NCBI GenBank assembly: GCA_041913905.1
Contig: JAYSEK010000017.1
Coordinates: forward strand, 1-64,000
Source of the DNA: Roseateles_B sp041913905
Lineage (GTDB): Bacteria; Pseudomonadota; Gammaproteobacteria; Burkholderiales; Burkholderiaceae_C
Direction of reading: 5' to 3'
Length of the DNA: 64,000 bases
In this document: positions 49,741 through 57,737 of the stretch, piece by piece
Numbering within the stretch: position 1 is the first letter of the stretch
Layout of the letters: each line of letters begins with the position of its first letter
The notes under the pieces: model-generated
What the model was told of the DNA's origin: nothing
Seen by the model: the letters and a program-made list of their open reading frames with translations, nothing else
Databases searched by the model: none
Position numbers and translations under genes: made by a program

Positions 49741-50778
49741 TCAGCTCACCGCCGGGCCCAGGAGGCGCAGGGTGCAGGCATCGGCATCGATCTCGGCCTC
49801 GGCGCCGATGGGCAGCGTGAACTTGCGCGGGATGTGGCCGATCATCGCGCCGCGGTAGACCGGCACGCCCAGGGCGCCGAAATAATCCTCGAAGACTTCG
49901 TCCAGCGTGAGCGTGCCGTAGTTGCCGTCACCGGGTTCGCACTTGCTGAACTGGCCCAGCACCACGCCGGCCAGCTGCCGGAAGGCGCCGGCCAGACGCA
50001 GCGTGGCCAGCATGCGGTCGACGCGGTAGATGTACTCGTTGATGTCCTCCAGGAAGAGGATGGCGCCGCGGAAATCCGGCCAATAGGCGGAGCCGGCCAT
50101 GGCACTGAGCACGGCCAGGTTGCCGCCCACCAGCCGCCCGCGGGCACGGCCGCCGCGTATCGTCCAGGCGCGGTCATGGGCCTGGACCAGGTCGCCGCCC
50201 TGCTCGTCGGCCGGGTTGCGCAGCAGCGGCGCCTGCGCCTCCATCACCAGTTCGCGGAAATGCCGGGTGCTGAAGCTCGTCCAGGTGGAGCCCGCGAAGG
50301 GCGAGTGGAAGGTGACGAGGCCGGTCTGCTGATGGATGGCGTTGATCAGGCAGCTCACATCGGAGAAGCCGCCGAAGAATTTCGGGTGTTTGCGGATCAG
50401 CCCATAGTCCAGCCGGTCGACGATGCGCGCGCAGCCCGAGCCGCCGGTGAGCGCCAGCAGGCCGGCGATGCTGTCGTCGGCAAAGAAGCGGTGGATGTCT
50501 TCGGCACGTTCTGCGTCGCTGCCGCCGAACTGGCCGCGCCGCGACAGCGCATGCCTCCCAAGCCGCACCTGCAGGCCCAGCGCCTGCATGGCCTCGACGG
50601 CCAGGGCCACGGGCTCGCGCTCGAAGCTGGCATTGGCGGGGCTGATCAGGCCGATGGTGTCGCCGGGCCGCAGGCGGCGCGGGCGCAGCAGGGCCGGGCG
50701 CTCGGCGGCACTTGCGGCGCCCGCGGCCGCCAGGGCGCCCAGCGGCGCTGCGCTTTGCAGGAAATGGCGTCTGTCCAT
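49741..50778 (-). CDS. Tat-exported LD-carboxypeptidase (S66 family)
   Basis: 345 residues from the ATG at 50778, which follows AAGGAG. The N-terminus MDRRHFLQS with a hydrophobic stretch is a twin-arginine signal, unusual for the normally cytosolic LdcA. The family blocks are present: LLALTGGSGCAR, FFGGFSDVSCLINA, ILFLEDINEYIYRVDRML (with the Glu) and GHIPRKFTLPIG (with the His). Where the nucleophile Ser is normally found (GGYGS or GGYNS), this protein has Cys116. It would trim murein tetrapeptides, which fits the neighbouring amidase and peptide transporter. Confidence 0.82.
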   Translation of the reverse strand: MDRRHFLQSAAPLGALAAAGAASAAERPALLRPRRLRPGDTIGLISPANASFEREPVALAVEAMQALGLQVRLGRHALSRRGQFGGSDAERAEDIHRFFADDSIAGLLALTGGSGCARIVDRLDYGLIRKHPKFFGGFSDVSCLINAIHQQTGLVTFHSPFAGSTWTSFSTRHFRELVMEAQAPLLRNPADEQGGDLVQAHDRAWTIRGGRARGRLVGGNLAVLSAMAGSAYWPDFRGAILFLEDINEYIYRVDRMLATLRLAGAFRQLAGVVLGQFSKCEPGDGNYGTLTLDEVFEDYFGALGVPVYRGAMIGHIPRKFTLPIGAEAEIDADACTLRLLGPAVS

Positions 50779-50824
50779 GCATGGCTCCTTGAGGGCAGGT
50801 CCGGCGGGGGCAGCGGTGCCGCCC

Positions 50825-52447
50825 TCATTCACGCCAGACCTTCTCGAACTCGACCCCGCCGTTGGGATTGATCACGAAGCCCTTCACGTCCGCACGCACC
50901 GGCAGGTAGAGCGTGGAGTGGGCGAAGGGGATCCAGGGGCGCTCGCGCTTGAAGATGCGCTGGGCCTCCACATAAAGCGCCTTGCGGCGTTCGGCGTCCG
51001 GCGTGGCGCGGGCCGCGTTGATCAGGCGCTCGAATTCCGCGTTGCAGAACTTGACGCCGCCGCGGTTGGCGGCGCAGCTGAGGTTGGGAGTCAGGAACTC
51101 GTCGGCATCGCCGCTTTCGCCGCTCCAGCCGCTCATGTAGACGTCATGCTCGCCCTTGTTGGCCCGCTTCAGGTACTCGCCCCATTCGTAGGTCTTGATC
51201 CGCGCCTGTACGCCGATGCGCGCCCAGTCCTGCTGGATCATCTGGGCCAGCAGCAGACCGTTGGGATTGGTGGGTCGCGCGATGGGCAGGGCCCAGAGAT
51301 CCAGCGCGAAGCCTTGCGGGAAGCCCGCCTCGGCCAGCAGGCGCCGGGCGCGCTCGGGGTCGTAGTCGTTGCGCAGGCTCGTGTCGAAGCCGGGAATGGC
51401 CGGTGGGAAGGCGCTGGTGGCCGGCGTGGCATCGCCGCGCGGGAACAGTACCTTGAACAGCGCCGGGCGGTCGATGGCGATGTCCAGCGCTTCGCGCACC
51501 GCGCGGATGTTGGTCGGCGAGCGCGCCAGGTTGAAGCTCAGATAGCTGATGTTGAGGGCCTGGACCTGCAGCAGCTGGATGTCGGCGCGCTTGGCGAGCA
51601 CGGGCACGTCGATGTCGCGCGCCGGCGAGCTCACCTGGCATTCGCCGGCCAGCAGCTTCTGGATGCGCACATTGGGCTCGCGCGCGATGGCGAAGATCAG
51701 CTTGGGCGTGCGCACCGGCCCGGTCCAGTAGCCGGGATGGGCTTCCAGGCGCAGCACGTCGTCCTTGGCATAGCTGCGAAAGGCAAACGGCCCCGTACCG
51801 ATGGGGGCGTTGTTGAGCTTGTGCGGTTCACCGCGCTGCAGCAGCTGCTGGGCGTACTCGGCCGAGTGAAGGCCGGCGAAAGGCATGGCGAACCAGCTGA
51901 GGAAGACCACGTTGGGCTCGCGCAGGGTGAAGCGCACGCGGTGCTCGTCCAGCTTCTCCAGCTTCTGCACCAGCTTGGCCAAGCCCAGGTTGTTGGGATA
52001 GATGAAGTTGCCGGGCAGGGCCTTGTTGAAGGGATGCTCGGGGTCCAGGAAGCGGCCGAAGGTGAAGAGCACGTCGTCCGCATTGAACTCGCGCGAGGGC
52101 GTGAACCAGGGCCGGCTGTGGAAGCGCACGCCGCGGCGCAGCTCGAAGGTGAAGACCCGCGCATCCTCGGACACCGTCCAGCGCTCGGCCAGGCGCGGCA
52201 CCAGGGCCGTGCCGCCGCGCTCGAAGCCCAGCAGGCCCTGGAAGATCTGGCGTACCGCGTTGTTGGTGCTGCTGCTGTCCCACAGGCCCGGGTCGAAGCC
52301 TTCCGGGCTGGCCTCGCTGCAGTAGACGATGGGCTTGCCGGGCAGCGCCGGCAGGGCCTGGCCGGCGGCAGGGGCGGCCTGGCCACTGCAGCTCAGCAGG
52401 GCGACGGAGGCAAGGGCAAGGGCGCGGCGAATCGGGAGACGTTGCAT
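50825..52447 (-). CDS. Peptide ABC transporter substrate-binding protein (SBP_bac_5)
   Basis: 540 residues. The N-terminus has a signal with a possible lipobox (LLSC, Cys near 20). The DppA/OppA-type fold begins KPIVYCSEASPEGFDPGLWDSSSTNNAVRQIFQGLL. The block RRGVRFHSRPWFTPSREFNADDVLFTF is typical. The closing REFVINPNGGVEFEKVW-like region binds peptide. It belongs with the two permeases at 53547-55464, with a ureohydrolase gene in between. Confidence 0.9.
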   Translation of the reverse strand: MQRLPIRRALALASVALLSCSGQAAPAAGQALPALPGKPIVYCSEASPEGFDPGLWDSSSTNNAVRQIFQGLLGFERGGTALVPRLAERWTVSEDARVFTFELRRGVRFHSRPWFTPSREFNADDVLFTFGRFLDPEHPFNKALPGNFIYPNNLGLAKLVQKLEKLDEHRVRFTLREPNVVFLSWFAMPFAGLHSAEYAQQLLQRGEPHKLNNAPIGTGPFAFRSYAKDDVLRLEAHPGYWTGPVRTPKLIFAIAREPNVRIQKLLAGECQVSSPARDIDVPVLAKRADIQLLQVQALNISYLSFNLARSPTNIRAVREALDIAIDRPALFKVLFPRGDATPATSAFPPAIPGFDTSLRNDYDPERARRLLAEAGFPQGFALDLWALPIARPTNPNGLLLAQMIQQDWARIGVQARIKTYEWGEYLKRANKGEHDVYMSGWSGESGDADEFLTPNLSCAANRGGVKFCNAEFERLINAARATPDAERRKALYVEAQRIFKRERPWIPFAHSTLYLPVRADVKGFVINPNGGVEFEKVWRE

Positions 52448-52528
52448 GGCGGCTGGCAGTGCGGTCCCCGCATTGTGCGTGCGGACGGCCCCGCCATCGG
52501 AGGTCGAATGGGGGGCAGGTCTTGCCCT

Positions 52529-53458
52529 TCAGCGTCTGGACTGCGCCAGCCGGCCGCAGAGATAGGTCCAGACGAACTGCGCCGCGGCATAGCTGGTGAG
52601 CTCGCCATGGTCATAGGGGGGAGCGACTTCCACGCAGTCCATGCCCACCCAGGGCAGGTCGACCAGTTCTTCCAGAAAGCTCAGCACCTGGTTGCTGCTC
52701 AGGCCGCCGGGCTCGGGCGTGCCGGTGCCGGGCGCGAAGGCGGGGTCCAGGCAGTCGATGTCCAGGCTCAGATAGATGGGCGGGTGGCCCAGGGCCGCCA
52801 TGCGGGCGCGGATCTCGTCCAGCACGCCGGCCAGCTGGGCCGGGCTCTCCAGGCCGCGCAGGCGGCGGGCGTCGTAGATCAGGCCGCCTTGGTCGCGCAC
52901 ATAGTCGCGCGCCTCGCGGTCGCCGGCGGAGCGCAGGCCCAGCTGCACCACGCCGGCCGGCAGCAGCAGGCCCTCCTGCAGCGCCTCGTAGACCCAGGTG
53001 CCGTGGCCGCTGGGCTCGCCGAAATGGTCGACCCAGGTGTCGCAATGGGCGTCGAAATGCAGGCAGGCCAGCGGCCGGCCCAGCTGGGCGCGGTAGGCGC
53101 GCAGCAGGGGCAGGGTGATGCTGTGGTCCCCGCCCAGCCAGACCATGTGCTGCTGCGCGATCAGCGGCGCGATCATGGGCATCATGGCCGCACGCATGCC
53201 CTCCAGGCTGGTGTTGGGCAGGGGCAGGTCGCCGTGGTCCTGCAACTGCCCGTCGGGCGTGGTGTTGAAGAAGGGGTGGATGCCGTCGCACAGCATGTGG
53301 CTGGCTTCGCGGATGGCCCGCGGGCCGAAGCGCGCGCCGGGGCGGTTGGTCACGCTGCCGTCCCATGCGATGCCGGCCAGGCCGTAGGGCTGGCTGGCCG
53401 GGGTGGCGACGGGTTGTTTCATGAAGCGGGTGTTGCTGAGGAAGGCGAACTGCGTCAT
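52529..53458 (-). CDS. speB: Agmatinase-type ureohydrolase
   Basis: 309 residues. All manganese-binding motifs of the arginase/agmatinase family are present: WLGGDHSITLPLL, HFDAHCDTW and SLDIDCLDPAFAPGTGTPEPGG. The family converts agmatine to putrescine and urea, but related enzymes act on guanidinobutyrate and other guanidines. It lies between the peptide permeases and their binding protein, all on the minus strand. Confidence 0.9.
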   Translation of the reverse strand: MTQFAFLSNTRFMKQPVATPASQPYGLAGIAWDGSVTNRPGARFGPRAIREASHMLCDGIHPFFNTTPDGQLQDHGDLPLPNTSLEGMRAAMMPMIAPLIAQQHMVWLGGDHSITLPLLRAYRAQLGRPLACLHFDAHCDTWVDHFGEPSGHGTWVYEALQEGLLLPAGVVQLGLRSAGDREARDYVRDQGGLIYDARRLRGLESPAQLAGVLDEIRARMAALGHPPIYLSLDIDCLDPAFAPGTGTPEPGGLSSNQVLSFLEELVDLPWVGMDCVEVAPPYDHGELTSYAAAQFVWTYLCGRLAQSRR

Positions 53459-53546
53459 GGGGCTCGTGGGGCGGCAAAAAGGGCTGGGCCGGCCCCATCT
53501 TGGCCGAATTCGGCGCGCCCGTCATCCGGGTCGGGCGCCGGGCGGC

Positions 53547-54449
53547 TCAGCCGCGTCGCAGCTTGGGGTCCAGCGCGTCGCGCAGGCCGTCGCCGACCAG
53601 GTTCACGCTCAGCACCGTCAGCAGGATGGCCAGGCCCGGCAGGCTCAGCACCCAGGGGGCGCGCTGCAGGGCATCGCGGGCGGTGGCCAGCATGCTGCCC
53701 CACTCGGGCGTCGGCGCCTGCACGCCCAGGCCCAGGAAGCCCAGGCCCGCCGCCTCCAGGATGGCCGAGGAGAAGGCCAGCGTGACCTGCACGATCAGCG
53801 GCGCCGCGCAGTTGGGCAGCACGGTGCGGAACATCAGGTGCCAGGAGGAGGCCCCGGCGGCGCGCGCCGCCTGCACGTAGTCGCGCGACTTCTCGGCCAG
53901 CGCCGCGGCGCGGGCCAGCCGCGTGGTGCCGGGCAGGGCGCCGATGGCGATGGCGATCACGGTGTTCAGCAGGCCCGGGCCCAGGATGGTGATCACGCAG
54001 ATGGCCAGCAGCAGGCCCGGCAGCGCGAGCAGCACGTCCATGCTGCGCATCACCAGCGGGGACAGCCAGCGCTCATGAAAGGCCGCCAGCAGGCCCAGCA
54101 GCACGCCGGGGAGCAGGGCCAGGGCCACCGCGGCCAGGCCCAGGCCCAGCGACACCCGCGCACCGTACAGCAGGCGCGAGAGCAGGTCGCGGCCGAGCTC
54201 GTCGGTGCCGAGCAGGAAGCGCAGCGCGCCGCCGTCCATCCAGGCGGGCGGCTGCAGCAGGTGCTCGCGGTACTGCTGCAGCGGGTCGTGCGGGGACAGC
54301 CAGGGCGCCAGCAGCGCGGCCAGGGCCACCAGGCCGAACACGATCAAGGCGCCCAGGGCCCCGCGCTGGGCTGCAAAGCGGTCCCAGGCCGCATGCAGTG
54401 GACTGCGGTTGGACGGGGTCATGTCTTGCGTGCGGGGATCGTTGGGCAT
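53547..54449 (-). CDS. Peptide ABC transporter permease, DppC type
   Basis: 300 residues, six predicted helices. The N-terminal OppC_N region (RFAAQRGALGALIVFGLVALAALLAP) and LGTDELGRDLLSRLLYGARVSL are typical. The EAA loop is EKSRDYVQAARAAGASSWHLMFRTVLPN. The start is 54449 (MPNDP) or 54422 (MTPSN). It partners the DppB-type permease just upstream. No ATP-binding subunit is nearby. Confidence 0.9.
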   Translation of the reverse strand: MPNDPRTQDMTPSNRSPLHAAWDRFAAQRGALGALIVFGLVALAALLAPWLSPHDPLQQYREHLLQPPAWMDGGALRFLLGTDELGRDLLSRLLYGARVSLGLGLAAVALALLPGVLLGLLAAFHERWLSPLVMRSMDVLLALPGLLLAICVITILGPGLLNTVIAIAIGALPGTTRLARAAALAEKSRDYVQAARAAGASSWHLMFRTVLPNCAAPLIVQVTLAFSSAILEAAGLGFLGLGVQAPTPEWGSMLATARDALQRAPWVLSLPGLAILLTVLSVNLVGDGLRDALDPKLRRG

Positions 54450-54456
54450 GACGGGC

Positions 54457-55464
54457 TCAGCGCTGGCGCATACGCGGGTTGACCACGCCGTAGAGCAGGT
54501 CCACGGCCAGGTTGACGGCCATGAAGGTCAGTGCGGAGATCAGGATGCCGGCCTGAACGACGGGATAGTCGCGCCGGGCGATGGCGTCGATCAGCCACTT
54601 GCCCACGCCCGGCCAGGAGAAGATGGTCTCGGTCAGCACCGCGCCAGCCAGCAGGCTGCCCGTCTGCAGGCCCACGACGGTCAGCACCGGCACCAGGGCG
54701 TTGCGCAGGGCATGACCCAGCACCACCCGGGCCGTCGACAGACCCTTGGCGCGCGCGGTGCGGATGTAGTCCTCCTGCAGCACCTCGAGCATGCTGGAGC
54801 GGGTCATGCGGGCGATCACGGCGGTGCTGGAGGTGCCCAGCACCAGGGCCGGCAGCAGCAGGTGCAGCAAGGCGGAGCGCCAGGCCCCGGGCTCGGGGTG
54901 CAGGGCGGCGTCGACCAGCATGAAGCCGGTGACGTGCGCGACCTCGTACTCGACGGCGATGCGGCCCGTCACAGGCGTCCAGGCCAGGCCCACGGAGAAG
55001 GTCATGATCAGGATCAGACCCCACCAGAACACCGGCATGGAGTAGCCCAGCGTGGCCAGGCCCATCACGCCCTGGTCCAGCCAGGAGCCGCGCTTGAGGC
55101 TGGCGGCCAGGCCCAGGCCCAGGCCCAGCACCAGGGCCAGCAGCAGCGCGGCGGCGGCCAGTTCCACAGTCGCGGGGAACAGGGCCAGGAACTCCTGCGC
55201 CACGGGCTCGTGGCTGACCAGGCTGCGGCCCAGATCGCCTTGCAGCAGCTGCAGCAGGTAGCGGCCGTACTGGACGGGCAGGGGGGCGTCCAGGCCCAGC
55301 TGATGGAGCAAGCGGGCATGGGTGGCCGGGTCCAGCGCACGCTCGCCCATCATCACCTCGACCGGGTCGCCGGGCACCAGGCGGATCAGGCCGAAGGCGA
55401 CCAGACTCACCCCCAGCAGGGTGGGGACCAGCGTGAGCAGGCGGCGCAGCAGGGAGCTCGGCAT
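54457..55464 (-). CDS. Peptide ABC transporter permease, DppB type
   Basis: 335 residues, six predicted helices. The N-terminus LLRRLLTLVPTLLGVSLVAFGLIRLVPGDPVEVMMGERA is the signature of DppB/OppB. The EAA loop lies in VLQEDYIRTARAKGLSTARVVLGHALRNALVPVLTVVG. It begins seven bases after the stop of the lipoprotein amidase gene and precedes the DppC gene by seven bases, so all three are one operon. Confidence 0.9.
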   Translation of the reverse strand: MPSSLLRRLLTLVPTLLGVSLVAFGLIRLVPGDPVEVMMGERALDPATHARLLHQLGLDAPLPVQYGRYLLQLLQGDLGRSLVSHEPVAQEFLALFPATVELAAAALLLALVLGLGLGLAASLKRGSWLDQGVMGLATLGYSMPVFWWGLILIMTFSVGLAWTPVTGRIAVEYEVAHVTGFMLVDAALHPEPGAWRSALLHLLLPALVLGTSSTAVIARMTRSSMLEVLQEDYIRTARAKGLSTARVVLGHALRNALVPVLTVVGLQTGSLLAGAVLTETIFSWPGVGKWLIDAIARRDYPVVQAGILISALTFMAVNLAVDLLYGVVNPRMRQR

Positions 55465-55471
55465 GCGGGCC

Positions 55472-56320
55472 TCAGCGCGGCGGGCTGCCGTCCTTCATGC
55501 GCAGGCCGTCGCGGCGGGTGGCCACGTCCAGCAGCGCCGCGGTCTCGGCATCGGCCTCGCCGTCGTAGCGGCTGGGGCGGTACTTCATCTGGAAAGCGGC
55601 GAGCACGCTGCGCGTCTCGGCATCCCAGATGCCGCTTGGCGTCAGGCCGAAGCCGTGCTGGGCCAGCTTCTGCTGGAACCAGGCGGCGTCCGGCAGGGCT
55701 TGCTCGTACTGGGGCCGCAGCGCTGCGGCCAGGGCCTCGTCGGGCCAGGGAATCAGACCGGCGGCCCACAGCTGTTTCCACGGGAAGGCGGGACCGGGGT
55801 CCTGCTTGCTCTGGGGCTGGACGTCGCTGTGACCCAGGATGCGGTCGGGGCGGATCCGGTGGCGGGCGACGATGTCCTGGCACAGGCGGATCACCGCGTC
55901 GATCTGGGCATGGGGGAAGGGCACATAGCGCGGGCCCTCGGGTGTCTCGACACGGCCGGGGTTGACGATCTCGATGCCGATGGACGCGGCGTTGAGGTTG
56001 CCCCAGCTCTTCCAGCGGCTCACGCCGGCGTGCCAGGCGCGCTGGGACTCGTCCACCAGGCGGTAGATGCGCACCGGCTCGTCGCGCACCAGGTAATGGG
56101 CGGACACGTCGCCGCCCTTGGGACTGGGCTGGGTCAGGGTCTTGAGCGAGCTCTCGAAGTTGCCGACGGTGTAGTGCAGGATCAGCAGCTGGGCACGGCT
56201 GTCCTGGTTCTGGGAGCGGTAGCTGTCGTCGATCTGCAGGCCGCGCGGGCCGGTGGCGCAGGCCCCCAGCAGGGCGCAGGCCAGCAGGGGCAGGAAGCGG
56301 GTGAGTCGGGGGGCAGTCAT
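55472..56320 (-). CDS. amiD: Lipoprotein N-acetylmuramoyl-L-alanine amidase (AmiD-like)
   Basis: 282 residues from the ATG at 56320. The signal ends in a lipobox (ALLGAC, Cys near 21), so the enzyme is a lipoprotein, probably on the outer membrane. The amidase_2 fold has the zinc His in ILHYTVGNF near 45 and a second near GHSDVQPQSKQDPGPAFPWK. A PGB-like helical domain (about 225-270, GLTPSGIWDAETRSVLAAFQMKYRP) follows. It cleaves the peptide from muramic acid. First gene of the cluster. Confidence 0.88.
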   Translation of the reverse strand: MTAPRLTRFLPLLACALLGACATGPRGLQIDDSYRSQNQDSRAQLLILHYTVGNFESSLKTLTQPSPKGGDVSAHYLVRDEPVRIYRLVDESQRAWHAGVSRWKSWGNLNAASIGIEIVNPGRVETPEGPRYVPFPHAQIDAVIRLCQDIVARHRIRPDRILGHSDVQPQSKQDPGPAFPWKQLWAAGLIPWPDEALAAALRPQYEQALPDAAWFQQKLAQHGFGLTPSGIWDAETRSVLAAFQMKYRPSRYDGEADAETAALLDVATRRDGLRMKDGSPPR

Positions 56321-56510
56321 CGTGCTGCATTGTTGCAGCATGTGGAAGGCTGGCGTAGGCTGGCCTGAATGGCTGCCGGCCGCGCACGATTCACGGTGTA
56401 GCCTAGATCCGGCGCAAGCCAAGGGCAGCCATGGCTGCCGCCGGAGCGCCGATTGGCTAGCATTCACTGACCGGGGACCACGCCCCCGACCGATCAGGGA
56501 GCACGGGACC

Positions 56511-57635
56511 ATGGATCAGTCCTTGCTGCGGCTGCTGCCGCTTGCGCAAAGGCAGGAAGCCGGTCTGGGCGGACGCCTGCGCAGCCTGCACACCATCATC
56601 CAGGGACGCTACCCGCAGATCAGCCGCCTGGCCCTGGCACTCTACGACCCCGTCAGCGACCAGCTGCGCACCTTTGCCAGCAGCAGCGAGGACGGCGAGG
56701 CCCTGCAGCAGTACCAGGCCCGGCTGCAGGACGTACCCTCGCTGCGGGCCTTGCGTGACACGCGTTCGGCGCGCGTGGTGGCCGACATTGCGCAGGCCTC
56801 GGGGCATGACAGCATCCACACCAGCTGGCTTCATCAACGCCACTACCGCAGCAGCTACACGCTCCCCATTTTCAAAGGCGAGGCGCTGGCGGCCTTCCTC
56901 TTCTTCGACGCCAAGGAGCCCGACGTCTTCCAGCCGGAGGTGACGGCCCTCCTCGACGTCCTGGCCGATATCGTCGCCCAGCTCTTTCTGCTGCGCCTGG
57001 CGGCGGTGAACACGCTGGTCGGGGCGGTAGGCATTGCCACCGGGCTGGCGCGCATCCGCGACGTGGAGACTGGGCGCCACCTGGAACGCATGGCCGCTTA
57101 TGCGCGTCTGATTGCCCAGGGGATTGCGCAGTCCCATCAACTCAGCGACGAGACCATCGAGTACATCTACCTTTTCGCGCCGCTGCACGACATCGGCAAG
57201 GTGGGCATCCCGGACCGCATCCTGTTCAAGCCCGGGCCGCTCTCTGACGAGGAATGGGAGCAGATGAAGCGCCATGTGGACATCGGTCTGGATTTGGTGA
57301 CGCACATGACCGAGGACCTGGGTCTGTCGGGCGATCCCGTCACGCAGATCATGAGGGACGTGGTCGGCGGGCACCACGAGCGGGGCGATGGCTCCGGCTA
57401 CCCGCAGGCGCTGCGCATGACGCAGATTCCCCTGGCCGCACGCATCGTGGCCGTGGCGGATGTGTATGACGCGCTCACCACGACGCGTCCCTACAAGCAG
57501 GCCTGGCCGGAGGCGCTGGCCCTGGTCGAGCTGCGCAAGGACGTCGCCGCCGGTCGGCTGGACGAGGACTGCGTCGAGGCCCTCGTGCGGGCGGAGGCGG
57601 CGCGCCAGGACATCCGGCAGCGGCTGGCGGACTGA
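56511..57635 (+). CDS. GAF-HD-GYP c-di-GMP phosphodiesterase
   Basis: 374 residues, no membrane segment. A GAF-like sensor (about 15-155) precedes the HD-GYP domain, with His226-Asp227 (LHDIGK), HHE at 288-290 and GYP at 296-298. The key residues of HD-GYP enzymes are present, so it should degrade c-di-GMP to pGpG or GMP. It diverges from amiD. With the cyclase at 30996 it belongs to the c-di-GMP network. Confidence 0.9.
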   Translation: MDQSLLRLLPLAQRQEAGLGGRLRSLHTIIQGRYPQISRLALALYDPVSDQLRTFASSSEDGEALQQYQARLQDVPSLRALRDTRSARVVADIAQASGHDSIHTSWLHQRHYRSSYTLPIFKGEALAAFLFFDAKEPDVFQPEVTALLDVLADIVAQLFLLRLAAVNTLVGAVGIATGLARIRDVETGRHLERMAAYARLIAQGIAQSHQLSDETIEYIYLFAPLHDIGKVGIPDRILFKPGPLSDEEWEQMKRHVDIGLDLVTHMTEDLGLSGDPVTQIMRDVVGGHHERGDGSGYPQALRMTQIPLAARIVAVADVYDALTTTRPYKQAWPEALALVELRKDVAAGRLDEDCVEALVRAEAARQDIRQRLAD

Positions 57636-57737
57636 TCCCTAGGGGAAAAGCCCGATCCCGCGCGTCCTCCTGACGAGCGGCTGGGCCGCATGCAGGCGCC
57701 ACAATGCGGGCCTTCGAGAAGACACGCTTGCCCCATC

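Noticed and set aside
50423..53785. 1120-codon plus-strand open frame
   Set aside because: Antisense to the LD-carboxypeptidase, SBP_bac_5 and agmatinase-type genes, which have clear catalytic motifs.
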